This document shows, piece after piece, positions 9,815-18,786 of a stretch of DNA of 64,000 bases. The number at the start of each line of letters is the position of its first letter. The first letter of the stretch is position 1. Made by a program: the position numbers and the translations under genes. The DNA is taken from positions 2,096,001 through 2,160,000 of the forward strand of contig NC_008554.1 of the NCBI RefSeq assembly GCF_000014965.1, read 5' to 3'. Source of the stretch: Syntrophobacter fumaroxidans MPOB (lineage in GTDB: Bacteria > Desulfobacterota > Syntrophobacteria > Syntrophobacterales > Syntrophobacteraceae). The notes under the pieces were generated by a model, which ran no database searches, had not been told where the DNA came from, and worked only from the letters and a program-made list of their open reading frames with translations.

Positions 9815-10255
9815 CTAGGATTCGCCCTGACATTTTGGACATATTCCGTAAAAATCAAGGCGATGGCTCAAGATCCTGTACCCCGTTCCTGAAGCCAGTT
9901 CCCGGGTGATATGGGCGAGACTGCCCAATTCGGGATCGACGATGCTTCGGCATTTCACGCAGATGCAGTGGGGGTGAGGGCTCGGATTGTGTCCGTCATA
10001 CCGGTTTTGATCGCTGCTGAATTCCAGCTCCAGCACTTCTCCCAGTTCCTTCATCACCGACACGGTCTTGTAGACGGTGGCCAGGCTTGTGGTGGGGAAA
10101 TTGACCCGGACCCTCTCGTAAATCTCCTCGACGGTCGGGTGCACATTGCTTTCCGCCAATATCCGGATTATGGCGAGCCGCTGGGGTGTGATCCGGCATC
10201 CCTTTTGCTTGAGCCTTTTGATGACCAGGTCCACTCGATCCTGATGTGCACCCAT
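9815..10255 (-). CDS. perR: Fur-family peroxide/metal-responsive regulator (PerR-like)
   Basis: A 146-residue Fur-superfamily repressor: N-terminal winged helix (CRITPQRLAIIRIL... SLATVYKTV) and C-terminal dimerisation domain. It has two structural-zinc CxxC pairs (CVKC and CPKC) and a His-rich metal site (RYDGHNPSPHPHC). Four Cys in two CxxC pairs plus the katA neighbour favour PerR over Fur, though the sequence alone cannot prove peroxide sensing. The start is ATG 10255. A sigma-70-like promoter lies just upstream, and autoregulation is likely. Confidence 0.85.
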   Translation of the reverse strand: MGAHQDRVDLVIKRLKQKGCRITPQRLAIIRILAESNVHPTVEEIYERVRVNFPTTSLATVYKTVSVMKELGEVLELEFSSDQNRYDGHNPSPHPHCICVKCRSIVDPELGSLAHITRELASGTGYRILSHRLDFYGICPKCQGES

Positions 10256-10295
10256 ACCTCACACTCCTTTCTGCAGAGTGGCACGTTAAGGAGAA

Positions 10296-10323
10296 GTATT
10301 ATCTAAACAGACAGCAATGTCAA
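10296..10323 (-). promoter_or_regulatory. Predicted sigma-70 promoter of perR
   Basis: On the minus strand TTGACA (10323-10318) is followed after 16 bases by TAATAC (10301-10296), about 40 bp upstream of the perR start. An AT-rich stretch with AATATTCTTATAAAATAA lies directly upstream (10329-10346) and is a plausible operator or UP-element. Confidence 0.55.
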
Positions 10324-10517
10324 TAGGAAATATTCTTATAAAATAATTCTACTCGAGACCCTCGGCGCACGGAGGATTCCACGGGGAAAGGAAGCGGCGG
10401 TGATGAGGGCCGCACCGGGAAACCGCAATCGTCGCGCGCGTCCTCATTGAACGGCGAACGTGAGTCTCCGGGAAACGCTTCCGAGTAGGGCGGACAAGCT
10501 CGGTGAGCTCTTCGGAC

Positions 10518-10540
10518 AAAAAGGGGGGCGGCTGCCCCCC
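10518..10540 (-). terminator. Rho-independent terminator of the glutamate synthase operon
   Basis: Read on the minus strand: GGGGGGC, a four-base loop, GCCCCCC, then TTTTT (10522-10518), about 84 bp past the stop of the last gene. Stem and U-tract are textbook. The remainder of the 10256-10623 gap shows no gene. Confidence 0.8.
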
Positions 10541-10623
10541 CGATTCGTCTTCAAGCCGGTGGATTCAAACGCGTCATGCCGGCGGCGCCGGGATCGATCC
10601 GTCGTCAAAGCGGTTTGTTCGCA

Positions 10624-12957
10624 CTATTCCAGCGGATCGTTTTCCACCAGGTCCCAAATGCCGCACGGACACGAACCGGCGCAGAATCCGCAGCCGATGC
10701 AGCGGTCGGGGTCGACCACCATTTCGAAGCCGAAGGGATTGTCCTTTTCCTGTCTGGAAATGGCGGTCTGAGGGCACATGGTGACACAGATGCCGCAGTC
10801 GCGGCACGCACCGCAGGAGGAGCATTGGGACGCGCACTGCTCGATGCCGTCGAATTTGAGCATGCGCGGGTCGAAGTATTCCAGCCTGATGCGGTTGTAG
10901 TCGATCATCTTCCGAGCGTCGCCGCGCGGTCTTTTTCCTTCGAGGATATCGGAGATGGCCTGGGCCGCCTTGCGGCCGGCCCCGATGGCATCGGTCAGGA
11001 GTCCCAGCTTCACGGCATCGCCGATGGCGAAGACCTGCGGATCCGTCGTCTGGTAGGATTCGTCCACCTTCACGAAGCCCCGTTCCACGGCTACGGTCTC
11101 CGGCAGAAAATCAAGGTCGGGCATGTCGCCGACGGAAATGATCACGGTGTCGGCGGGGATAACCTCCCCGGAGGTCAGCTCGAGGCCTTCTTCAGTCACG
11201 GCCTTGCTGAAGCACGGCCAGCGGAAACTGGCGCCGGCCTCTTCGGCCGCCTTGCGCTCCTTCCCGAAGGAAAGCGGCTCCTGGATATCCACCAGGGTGA
11301 CTTCTTCGGCGCCCAGGCGAAACGCCTCGGTTGCCGCATCGCAGCCGACGTTGCCGGCGCCGACGATCACGACGCGGCGACCGACCTGGATCCGGCCGCT
11401 CTTGCTTTGCAGCAGGAAATCGAGCGCCGGGATCATCCGCTCCTTGCCCGGAATGGGGATCACCCGGGGCTTGTTCGCGCCCACGGCAACCACCACGAAG
11501 TCGTTGTCGGCCTTGAGCTGTTCGACATCGCCGCGATCGAGCTTCTGCTGCAGATGCACATGAGGAATGGCTTCCCGGATGCGTTCCACCTCTGCGTCGA
11601 TGACGTCTCCCGGAATGCGGGAGGAGGGGATGAGCGCGGAGATCTTGCCGCCGAGGGCGCCTCGCGTATCGTAGATCACGGTCTCATGGCCCTTGCGGCG
11701 CAGTTGCCAGGCGACCGAGATACCCGCCGGTCCGCCGCCGATGACCGCCACGCGTTTCCCGGAAAGCGGGGGCAGCTCGGGCAGCCTGGCCTTTATGCTC
11801 GCCTTGCCCAGTTGGCTGACGTCGACGGGAGCCATGTTGATCGTCCCGCGCGTGCAGCCCTGCATGCACAGGTTCGGACACAGGTACCCGCAGACCGAAG
11901 CCGGGAAAGGCGTATAGGACAGCGCGAGATCGACGGCCTCGTCGATTCGGCCGGCCCGGATGAGGCGCCACCGCTCGTGCACGGGCATCCCCGTGGGACA
12001 GCTCGCCTCACAGGGGGCGGCGTACTTCCGGTTTTCCCAGACGGGCACGTACCGGCGCAAGTGTCCCGTGGTGATGATGGAAATCGGACCGCGGTCCAGG
12101 TCCGTGAGATCCCCGATCAGACCGCCCCTGCCGAGTTCCTCGTCCCAGATTTCACGGCGGAAGGCGGCCATGGAACGGGCCGGTTTGGCGTACTTTTCCT
12201 GCGGCCCCCGAGCGATCAGCGATTGCCACTGCTCCCGGTCCTCCAGTTGATCGAGCAGTTCGAGACGATTGATGGCCCGCAAATAGGTTTTGAGGTTCCC
12301 GGACAACCAGGACCAGTCTTCATCGGAAAGAGGCATGAGCCGGGCATCGGCGCGACTGTACCCCTTGTGAGGCCCGCGGAAGTAAATCCTGCCGCCCACC
12401 ATGCCGACGCAAGGCCGATAGCCGAGCACGTTTTCGGGATTCTGCGGCTCGTATCCGCAGACCACCGCAATGCCTCCGGCCATGAATTCCGCAAAGTAAT
12501 CGCCCACGGAACCGAGCACCCACAGCTCCGGAGGCTCAAAGCGCGGGTTGCGCTTGGTCATTGTCATCCCGCGGGCGCCCGTGTTGCCCGCCACGTAAAT
12601 CTTGCCCTGCGCCATGGCGTTGCCGATCCCGTTGGCCGCATTGCCGTGAATGGTGATCTCGGCGCCCCCGTTCAACCAGCCGACATCGTCCGATCCCGGC
12701 CCGAAGACTTCGATGCGCGTGTTCGGAAACCCCATGGAACCCACACGTTGACCGACGGAACCGGTGATCTTGACATAGACGGGATCTTCACCGGCCCTCC
12801 ACAAGCGTCCCCCCAGGCCGTGCTGGCCGTAGGCTTCGATTTCCAGATACCGGCAGCCGCTTTCGACCGCCTTCTGAATCCGTTCCTCCAGGATGCGCGA
12901 TTCCAGGCGGTGGCCGTTCTCCACACCGGGTATCCGAATGTATGGCTGATTGCTCAT
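10624..12957 (-). CDS. gltD: Glutamate synthase GXGXG domain - GltD (NADPH) - ferredoxin fusion
   Basis: A 777-residue fusion. Residues 1 to about 250 are the GXGXG beta-helix normally at the C-terminus of large GltB (NGGAEITIHGNAANGIGNA). Residues of about 320-720 are the GltD-type electron-input subunit. It has the Cys-rich Fe-S segment CGYLCPNLCMQGC, the FAD motif GGGPAGISVAW, the NAD(P)H motif GAGNVGCDAATEA, and FAIGDAVKLG. The C-terminus adds two 4Fe-4S ferredoxin motifs (CGACRDCGICVTMCP, CIGCGFCAGSCPC). ATG 12957 is preferred because GGAGA lies 8 bases upstream. It is third in the operon after the amidotransferase and FMN subunits, and supplies electrons for reductive glutamate formation. 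Confidence 0.9.
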   Translation of the reverse strand: MSNQPYIRIPGVENGHRLESRILEERIQKAVESGCRYLEIEAYGQHGLGGRLWRAGEDPVYVKITGSVGQRVGSMGFPNTRIEVFGPGSDDVGWLNGGAEITIHGNAANGIGNAMAQGKIYVAGNTGARGMTMTKRNPRFEPPELWVLGSVGDYFAEFMAGGIAVVCGYEPQNPENVLGYRPCVGMVGGRIYFRGPHKGYSRADARLMPLSDEDWSWLSGNLKTYLRAINRLELLDQLEDREQWQSLIARGPQEKYAKPARSMAAFRREIWDEELGRGGLIGDLTDLDRGPISIITTGHLRRYVPVWENRKYAAPCEASCPTGMPVHERWRLIRAGRIDEAVDLALSYTPFPASVCGYLCPNLCMQGCTRGTINMAPVDVSQLGKASIKARLPELPPLSGKRVAVIGGGPAGISVAWQLRRKGHETVIYDTRGALGGKISALIPSSRIPGDVIDAEVERIREAIPHVHLQQKLDRGDVEQLKADNDFVVVAVGANKPRVIPIPGKERMIPALDFLLQSKSGRIQVGRRVVIVGAGNVGCDAATEAFRLGAEEVTLVDIQEPLSFGKERKAAEEAGASFRWPCFSKAVTEEGLELTSGEVIPADTVIISVGDMPDLDFLPETVAVERGFVKVDESYQTTDPQVFAIGDAVKLGLLTDAIGAGRKAAQAISDILEGKRPRGDARKMIDYNRIRLEYFDPRMLKFDGIEQCASQCSSCGACRDCGICVTMCPQTAISRQEKDNPFGFEMVVDPDRCIGCGFCAGSCPCGIWDLVENDPLE

Positions 12958-13009
12958 CTGCATTTCTCCATATTGACCGGCCGCCCTCGCAGCGGGCATG
13001 CCGCACGGG

Positions 13010-14668
13010 CTAGACGACGTATTGAATCTGCAGGCGCTGGGCGGCATCGGCATCGTTGATGGCCAGAGCGTCCGACATTCCAATGGGGAGCGATGTGGAA
13101 CGGCCGAGCGGCGCCACGATCTTTTTCAGCTCCATATCGAAGCTCAGGAAAACGTCCACCACGCGTTCGGCCACCTTCTCGGGATCGATGCGCCGGTAGA
13201 GCCTCGGGTCCTGGGAAGTGATGCCCTTGGGACACAAACCGACGTTGCACACGTTGCAGCGATCCGATTCCGACCCGACGCAGCCTGCGGCTGCCTGCAT
13301 GATGTACTTGCCGCACTGGACGCCGCTCGCCCCCAGCATGATGAGGGCGGCCGCGTTTGCCGCCAGCTTGCCGTTCTTGCCCACGCCGCCGCCGGCAAAG
13401 AGTGGAATCTCGTTCTGTCTGCCCAGTTTCACCAGGTTGAGATAGCAGTCGCGGATATTGCTCGCGATGGGATGTCCCATGTGGTCCATCGAGATGTTGT
13501 ATGCGGCCCCGGTCCCTCCGTCTTCGCCGTCGATGGCAAGGCCCCCGGCATACTGGTTTCGGGTCAGGTTGTTAAGGACCGCCAGGGCCGTCGAGGTCCC
13601 CGAGATCTTCGGGTAGACGGGGACGCGGAAACCCCAGGCCATGTACATGGACTGGATCATCTTGGCCACCGCTTCCTCGATGGAATACTTGGTCTGGTGG
13701 GTCGGCGGGCTCGGCAGGCTCACTCCGGGCGGCACGCCGCGAATGGCGGCGATGAGCTTGTTCACCTTGTACCACATCAGCAGCCCGCCGTCCCCGGGTT
13801 TCGCCCCCTGGCCGTACTTGATCTCCACGGCACAGGGGTCTTCCTTCATGTGCGGCAGGGCGTGCACGATTTCGTCCCAACCGAAGTAGCCGCTGGCGAT
13901 CTGGAGGATCACGTACTTGAGAAAACGGGACCTCAGCAGCCGCGGAGGGCACCCGCCCTCGCCGGTACACATACGAACCGGCATGCCGATCTCTTCGTTG
14001 AGGTAGGCGATACCCATCTGCAAGCCTTCCCACATGTTGGGGGAAAGCGCGCCGAAGGACATGCCGCCGATGATGAGCGGATAGATCTCACGCACGGGGG
14101 GGATCCATCCCTGTTCCCTGTAGAGCCTCAGATTCTCCTCGGGCGGCAGGACCCTGCCCAGCAGGGTGCGCAGCTCGAATTCGTGCCGCCCGGCGTCGAG
14201 CGCCGGGTCCGTGAGCATCGAGATACGGATGAATTTGATCCGGTCCAGAACGCTGCCCCCGGCGAATTCGGGCACATTCCTGCGGCCGCCTCGACTGCGC
14301 GCCTGGCCGCCCCGATTGATGTGAAAGCGCAGCTTGTCCACCTCATCGCTCCGGTAGGGCGCGATGCAGTCATTGGGACAAACCAGGCTGCACGTGGCGC
14401 AACCCACGCATGCATAGGCCGGGTCGGTCTTCTGCCGGATGCCGTGGTAGACCTCGTACACGTTCGATCCGCCGCTGCCGGGCCCGATTTCGGCGAGCGC
14501 CGGGAGCCGGACCGATCGCTTCCGGTGCACCCCCAGTTCGATAGCGTGCACCGGGCACACCGCCGTGCAGCGGCCGCACAGCGTGCACTTGTCCTTCTCC
14601 CAGTGAATCTGCCACAGCAGGTCCTTGACGCTTAGAGTGGAAGGGGTAAGGGTTCCGTTTGAGAGCAT
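13010..14668 (-). CDS. gltB: Glutamate synthase FMN/Fe-S synthase domain (archaeal-type, with N-terminal ferredoxin domain)
   Basis: A 552-residue protein. The N-terminal 2x[4Fe-4S] ferredoxin domain has CTLCGRCTAVCP near residues 28-39 and CVGCATCSLVCP near 86-97. The FMN-binding (beta/alpha)8 glutamate synthase domain follows: GMSFGALSPNMWE, TGEGGCPP, GGTGAAY, and the 3Fe-4S ligand region CNVCNVGLC. It makes glutamate from 2-oxoglutarate and ammonia channelled from the amidotransferase. ATG 14668 lies inside the upstream gene but has an excellent GGAGG 7 bases before it, so the two genes overlap by 37 bases. The ferredoxin arrangement is typical of archaeal and deltaproteobacterial split enzymes. 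Confidence 0.92.
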   Translation of the reverse strand: MLSNGTLTPSTLSVKDLLWQIHWEKDKCTLCGRCTAVCPVHAIELGVHRKRSVRLPALAEIGPGSGGSNVYEVYHGIRQKTDPAYACVGCATCSLVCPNDCIAPYRSDEVDKLRFHINRGGQARSRGGRRNVPEFAGGSVLDRIKFIRISMLTDPALDAGRHEFELRTLLGRVLPPEENLRLYREQGWIPPVREIYPLIIGGMSFGALSPNMWEGLQMGIAYLNEEIGMPVRMCTGEGGCPPRLLRSRFLKYVILQIASGYFGWDEIVHALPHMKEDPCAVEIKYGQGAKPGDGGLLMWYKVNKLIAAIRGVPPGVSLPSPPTHQTKYSIEEAVAKMIQSMYMAWGFRVPVYPKISGTSTALAVLNNLTRNQYAGGLAIDGEDGGTGAAYNISMDHMGHPIASNIRDCYLNLVKLGRQNEIPLFAGGGVGKNGKLAANAAALIMLGASGVQCGKYIMQAAAGCVGSESDRCNVCNVGLCPKGITSQDPRLYRRIDPEKVAERVVDVFLSFDMELKKIVAPLGRSTSLPIGMSDALAINDADAAQRLQIQYVV

Positions 14669-15762
14669 ATCTTGACCTCCGAACGATCGGGACGAATGAT
14701 TGCGGTGTCCAGGTGCATGGGTTGAAAGTCTTTCTTCTTGTCGCGGTCCGGGATGGCGGCGTCAAGACCGCACATCTCCGAGGAGACGGCGTAGAGACCC
14801 GGGCGCCCGCCCACGACGGCCGGACGAAGCTTCTTGCGGTCCTGGACCACGAACAGGGTGTTGTCCGGCAGACATCCCATGACACAATTGGGACCGTCTA
14901 TGATCAGCCTGCGGCACGAATGCTTGAGCTGCTTGAGGAGCGGGCCGTTTGGATGGCGCTCGAGGTCGTCGTCCTGCAACGGCGTGATGACGTGCTTGTA
15001 CGCCTCCAGAGGCAATCCCAGTCGATTGAGCGTGAAATGAAGAATGTGCGTGAACACCTCCGAATCGGACTGGTACCCGATGTAACCCGGGAATCCGCGG
15101 GTGGAGAGGAATTCCCTGATGGGCACGAAAGCCGTGTTCTCGCCGTTGGTCATGGAAGCGATGCCCTGAATGAAAAAGGGATGGCAGGCGTAGAGATTGA
15201 TGGCGTAGTTCGTGTTCTGACGCCCCTGAGCCAGGATCACCCGCGCCTGCAGCTCCTCCCGGTCCAGCCTCAGGTATTCCGCCACGGAGAGCGGATCCCC
15301 GAGTTCCTTGATCATGATGACATCCGGCCAGAAACTGTACACGATCATGTCCCCGGTTTCCTCTCCCATGCTGCGGAGTTGAATCCGGGTCATCAGCAAC
15401 CGCTGCTGAAGCTCCCGATCGCTCAACCCCTCCCAGGCCTCCGGGTATTCATAGGCCCGGACCAGGTAGATGTCCCGCCTCGGGACTCCCGCGGGCGGAT
15501 TCTTGGGAACCTTGATGGACAGTTTGTACTTGGTCATGAAGCCGAGGTTCATCATATATTGATCCAGGCGCTTCAACCCCTCGTTGGTGAAAATCCCCGA
15601 GAGGATGGGGGCGCCCTTCATTTCTTCCAGGGGACCGCCGAGATCGCTCATGAAGAGTCCCACACCCGAACCGTCGTGCCCCTCCCGCATCACATCCAGC
15701 GCCTTGACGGCCATGATGGGAGACTGAGGTTCCTCGCTGGTTACGGCAAACAATCGGCACAT
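14632..15762 (-). CDS. Glutamate synthase class II glutamine amidotransferase subunit
   Basis: A 376-residue Ntn-type amidotransferase that hydrolyses glutamine to release ammonia for the synthase subunit. It begins MCRLFAVTSEEP, with the catalytic Cys directly after the initiator Met as the family requires. The domain also shows the GHDGSGVGLF segment and an NGE motif (SMTNGENTAFV). It corresponds to the N-terminal domain of full-length GltB, here on its own gene. It is first in the operon and overlaps the FMN subunit gene. Confidence 0.88.
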   Translation of the reverse strand: MCRLFAVTSEEPQSPIMAVKALDVMREGHDGSGVGLFMSDLGGPLEEMKGAPILSGIFTNEGLKRLDQYMMNLGFMTKYKLSIKVPKNPPAGVPRRDIYLVRAYEYPEAWEGLSDRELQQRLLMTRIQLRSMGEETGDMIVYSFWPDVIMIKELGDPLSVAEYLRLDREELQARVILAQGRQNTNYAINLYACHPFFIQGIASMTNGENTAFVPIREFLSTRGFPGYIGYQSDSEVFTHILHFTLNRLGLPLEAYKHVITPLQDDDLERHPNGPLLKQLKHSCRRLIIDGPNCVMGCLPDNTLFVVQDRKKLRPAVVGGRPGLYAVSSEMCGLDAAIPDRDKKKDFQPMHLDTAIIRPDRSEVKICSQTEPLPLPL

Positions 15763-16617
15763 CGCACTCTCTTCTCCTTTTCCGAACCGCGGGAAGTCCT
15801 ACCCTGAGGCGGGGGCGGTTCTCCAATATATCGACGAGGCCGCACTGCCCGGACATATTTGTCACCACAACGTCCGGTCCGTGTAATACGGCCGCCGCAA
15901 ACGCACAGCTTTTTTTAAGAACATAAACGGCGCGGAAAAACAACGGGCTCTGTCGTGAAACCGTCTTCCCGCGCCGCACTCCGCCCGCGTTCCGTCCGGG
16001 CTGACCTCAAAATTCGCTATCCTACCGATCCGTCAAAGCATTGCAAGGCAAAAACGGCCCCCGCGACCCATCGAAAACGATATTTGAACCTCAACAACCG
16101 GTGTGACACAAAAATAACATACATACCGAAGACTTCCAGAAAGAATTTTGCACCCACGCAGACTTTTCCCACTTTCACAGCAAAATGACGATATTTCATC
16201 ATTTTACTCAAATGACAGCATGACTCGCGCATTCCCTTTCGGCACGTCATGACAACGAACGTCGCAGCTCGACCATGCCTGCCCGGAATCACCGGACGTT
16301 TTTGTAACCTTTTGCCCCGATCGGCACACTATGGAACCAAAAGGATTCCCGGTGCCCCCGGGATGACCGGCCAGCCCAATGCGGCTCCGCGTAAGCATCC
16401 GGGCAGGACGCCACGGCCCACTTTCCCGGTGGACCCCGGCTGGGAAACGGACGGCGGGGCGATACCGGGTCTCCGGCAGCCAATGTCTCAGTGGGGACCG
16501 CTTCGCCTCCTCCTTCGGGTCGGCGGGCTCTTGGCACGGGCCTTGCTACCATTGAGAGCAACGGCTGTCGTATTGGATCGAATCGGATGTGACAGGATTT
16601 GACTAAGAAGGTGAAAT
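15763..16617. other. Long intergenic region upstream of the glutamate synthase operon
   Basis: 855 bp with no gene I can support. The first 150 bp must contain the minus-strand promoter of the glutamate synthase operon. The middle (16060-16210) is AT-richer than its surroundings. The distal part is GC-rich and contains only short spurious frames. I searched for sigma-54 (GG-N10-GC) elements by eye and found nothing convincing. Confidence 0.5.
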
Positions 16618-16773
16618 ATGGTTAGCTCGATTCAAGTGATTGTCGGTTGCATGGTCGCTCTGATCGGGTTGTATCAGGTCTCGACGGGTTCATTTCCGGC
16701 ATGCGTTGCGGTCGTCGGCGGCGGTCTGCTGATCCTCGATGGAATCGACCGCCTGTGCCGGAGCGAGAAGTGA
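16618..16773 (+). CDS. Small hydrophobic membrane peptide (51 residues)
   Basis: ATG 16618 is preceded by AAGAAGG and opens a 51-codon frame ending at TGA 16771. The product starts MVSSIQVIVGCMVALIGLYQ and has two hydrophobic segments (about 6-20 and 27-41) separated by a short polar turn. It ends in a charged tail (DRLCRSEK). This layout suits a two-pass inner-membrane miniprotein. I recognise no family. It is followed by the decayed PilZ gene on the same strand. Support is the ribosome-binding site plus hydrophobicity pattern only. Confidence 0.5.
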   Translation: MVSSIQVIVGCMVALIGLYQVSTGSFPACVAVVGGGLLILDGIDRLCRSEK

Positions 16774-16837
16774 TCACCCGGATCAAGGAGCGGAAGCCGG
16801 GAGCCTATCTCGGCGATTCCAAAACAGCGGGGATCGC

Positions 16838-17257
16838 ATGCCTGTGTCGCGGTCCGCGCGGGACAATCGGCGAGTCTACTTTGCGGGGCTCGTCCCGTGG
16901 AATCCGGGTCAAGTGCCCGTGCAGAAAGGAATTCAGCGTCTTTTGCGAGAATCGACAACCATGCCGCTTCGAGGCCGGCGTTTACGACCTCCGTTTCCGG
17001 GGGACTCGAAATCGGCGCCCATTACTGAGGAGCCCGGCGAAGGCTTGCAGTTCCGAACCGATACGAAGGGGGTTCGCGAACGCGGCGGGATTGCCGGAGT
17101 CAAGCTCGATCCCGATAACCCTTCGGGATGGGAAGCATGCGTGAGTGTGAAGGTCAAGCGGACTCCACAACGGGAAGCCGGCGTCGAAACCTGCGACTCG
17201 GACTTCCCTTGCCCTCGCGTTTTCATTTCATGCCGTAGCGGCCTTTTACGGCGCTGA
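16838..17257 (+). pseudogene. Decayed PilZ-domain protein gene (compensating frameshifts)
   Basis: Pieces of a PilZ (cyclic-di-GMP receptor) protein appear in two frames. In frame with position 16896 one reads RGIRVKCPCRKEFSVFCENR followed by QPCRFEAGVYDLRF, resembling the N-terminal segment and the RxxxR region typical of deltaproteobacterial PilZ proteins. In the frame of ATG 16838, after about position 17003, one reads EGLQFRTDTKGV and DNPSGWEACVSVKVKR, resembling the later strands. The switch coincides with a GGGGG run (16999-17003); a second switch near 16890-16905 would restore the frame of ATG 16838. A continuous frame does exist, but its middle would be scrambled. PilZ assignment is from pattern memory, hence moderate confidence. 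Confidence 0.45.
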
Positions 17258-17343
17258 GCCCTCTTCTTTTTCGTTTACACGAACAGTCAAAACCGATAGG
17301 CTCACTTGCTGTGAGTGCTATGGAGCCCGCTGCAGGAGTGCTT

Positions 17344-17964
17344 GTGACAACGATAGATTTCAAGAAGCAGCACAAAGATCTATACAGGCCGCCCGCTGGC
17401 TGGCCCGTGCTTGTCGATGTTCCGGCGATGGTCTTCCTCATGGCCGACGGCCGGGGAGATCCCACCAAGACTCCGGAATTCGCCCGAACGGTTGAGACCC
17501 TGTTCGGTATTGCGTACAGCCTGAAGTCCACGTTCAAGAAGGCCGGAACCTTCCCGGACTTCGTTGTTCCTCCCCTGGAATGCCTTTGGTGGACGGATGA
17601 TTCGTCTTCCTTCTCCTTTCGCGATCTGCATTCCTGGCGATGGACCCTGATGATCCGACAGCCCGAACACGTTGAACCCGTCATGGTCGCGGAAGCCCGA
17701 AAGCAGTTGATGGTGAAGAAAAAGGACCGTGCACTCCCGGATGTCAGGCTGGAGGCTTGCGAGGAAGGACCGGCCGTACAGGCATTGCATGTCGGAGCCT
17801 ACTGCGATGAGCATCGGACCATCGAGAAGATGCACGCCCTCATGATGGAGAACGGGTGGATCGCACGAGGAAAGCACCACGAAATATACTTGAACGATCC
17901 GCGCCGGACGGTACCCGAAAAACTGAAGACCATCCTTCGTCAGCCGATATCCCGGAATGAATGA
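17344..17964 (+). CDS. GyrI-like small-molecule-binding domain protein
   Basis: A 206-residue soluble protein resembling the stand-alone GyrI-like proteins, related to the effector-binding half of AraC/MerR-type multidrug regulators. Landmarks are TIDFKKQHKDLYRPPAGWP at the N-terminus, VPAMVFLMADGRGDP, and a C-terminal half with ALHVGAYCDEH and HHEIYLNDPRR. GTG 17344 is chosen because AGGAG (17334-17338) lies 5 bases upstream; the upstream GTG/ATG at 17311/17320 lack one. No DNA-binding domain is present, so it probably binds or hydrolyses a small ligand. Confidence 0.75.
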   Translation: MTTIDFKKQHKDLYRPPAGWPVLVDVPAMVFLMADGRGDPTKTPEFARTVETLFGIAYSLKSTFKKAGTFPDFVVPPLECLWWTDDSSSFSFRDLHSWRWTLMIRQPEHVEPVMVAEARKQLMVKKKDRALPDVRLEACEEGPAVQALHVGAYCDEHRTIEKMHALMMENGWIARGKHHEIYLNDPRRTVPEKLKTILRQPISRNE

Positions 17965-18048
17965 TTCGTCCACATTGTCCTCTCACGCCCCGCTCGGGCG
18001 GCGATCCGATCGATGAGCGGGCGCGGGTGTTGCGGAGTTCGAAAAACC

Positions 18049-18786
18049 ATGTCGCAAACGCCTGGTCCCGGCAAGTCCATCGCCATCGACAAGCGCATCA
18101 TTTTCGCCCTGGATGTGGAGTCTCCGAAAACAGCCCGGGAGTGGGTGAGGCGGCTGGAGGGAGATATCGGTTTCTACAAGGTCGGGCTGCAGCTGTTTCT
18201 CGCCGGAGGGTTCGGCATCATCGACTGGATCGTCAAGCGGGGCATGGAAGTGATGGTCGATCTCAAGTTCTTCGACGTGCCTCAGACCGTTGCTTCCGCG
18301 GTATCCCAACTCAGGGACAGGGGCATCTCCCTGACGACCGTCCATGGAAACGACGCCATCCTCGAAGCGGCGGTGACGGCCGGATACGACGTCAAGATCC
18401 TGGCGGTGACCGTTCTGACCAGCCTGGATGAAGGCGATCTACGGGATCTCGGTTTTCAATGCTCTCCCGAAGAGCTTGTCCTGTCCAGGGCGCGACGGGC
18501 ACTCCGGATCGGTTGCGCCGGCGTGGTGTCTTCCGGCCTGGAAGCATCCCGGCTCAGACACGAGCTGGGCGACAGATTCCTGGTGGTCGTTCCGGGAGTC
18601 AGGCCGGTGGCCAACCGGGCGGACGATCAGAAACGCGTGGTGGACGTGCGCGCGGCATTTCTGAACGGTGCGGACTACATCGTCGTCGGCAGGCCCATCC
18701 GCCAGGCCGCGAACCCGCATGAGCTCGTGGCGGGCATGAAGGTTTCCATTAAAGAAGCTCTGGAGGCGCGCGAGGCGGGAGGTTGA
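18049..18786 (+). CDS. pyrF: Orotidine 5'-phosphate decarboxylase
   Basis: Catalyses the last step of UMP synthesis, OMP to UMP plus CO2. The 245-residue TIM barrel has IIFALDVES at strand 1, FYKVGLQLF, the catalytic signature MVDLKFFDVPQTV (Asp-Lys-Asp), and VVVPGVRP and YIVVGRPI phosphate-binding motifs near the C-terminus. ATG 18049 is preferred because GGAG lies 11 bases upstream; ATG 18013 is possible but lacks a site. The length is normal for the short bacterial type. No other pyrimidine gene is adjacent. Confidence 0.93.
   Translation: MSQTPGPGKSIAIDKRIIFALDVESPKTAREWVRRLEGDIGFYKVGLQLFLAGGFGIIDWIVKRGMEVMVDLKFFDVPQTVASAVSQLRDRGISLTTVHGNDAILEAAVTAGYDVKILAVTVLTSLDEGDLRDLGFQCSPEELVLSRARRALRIGCAGVVSSGLEASRLRHELGDRFLVVVPGVRPVANRADDQKRVVDVRAAFLNGADYIVVGRPIRQAANPHELVAGMKVSIKEALEAREAGG

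Noticed and set aside
10576-13059. 827-codon plus-strand open frame opposite the GltD fusion
   Set aside because: Antisense shadow; the minus strand has all glutamate synthase motifs and a proper terminator.
13010-14635. 545-codon plus-strand open frame opposite the FMN subunit
   Set aside because: Antisense shadow with no recognisable domain; the minus-strand product is unmistakable.
16647-17144. 165-codon frame as an intact gene
   Set aside because: Only its middle resembles PilZ; the ends do not, and the later PilZ strands lie in another frame. Treated as a pseudogene.
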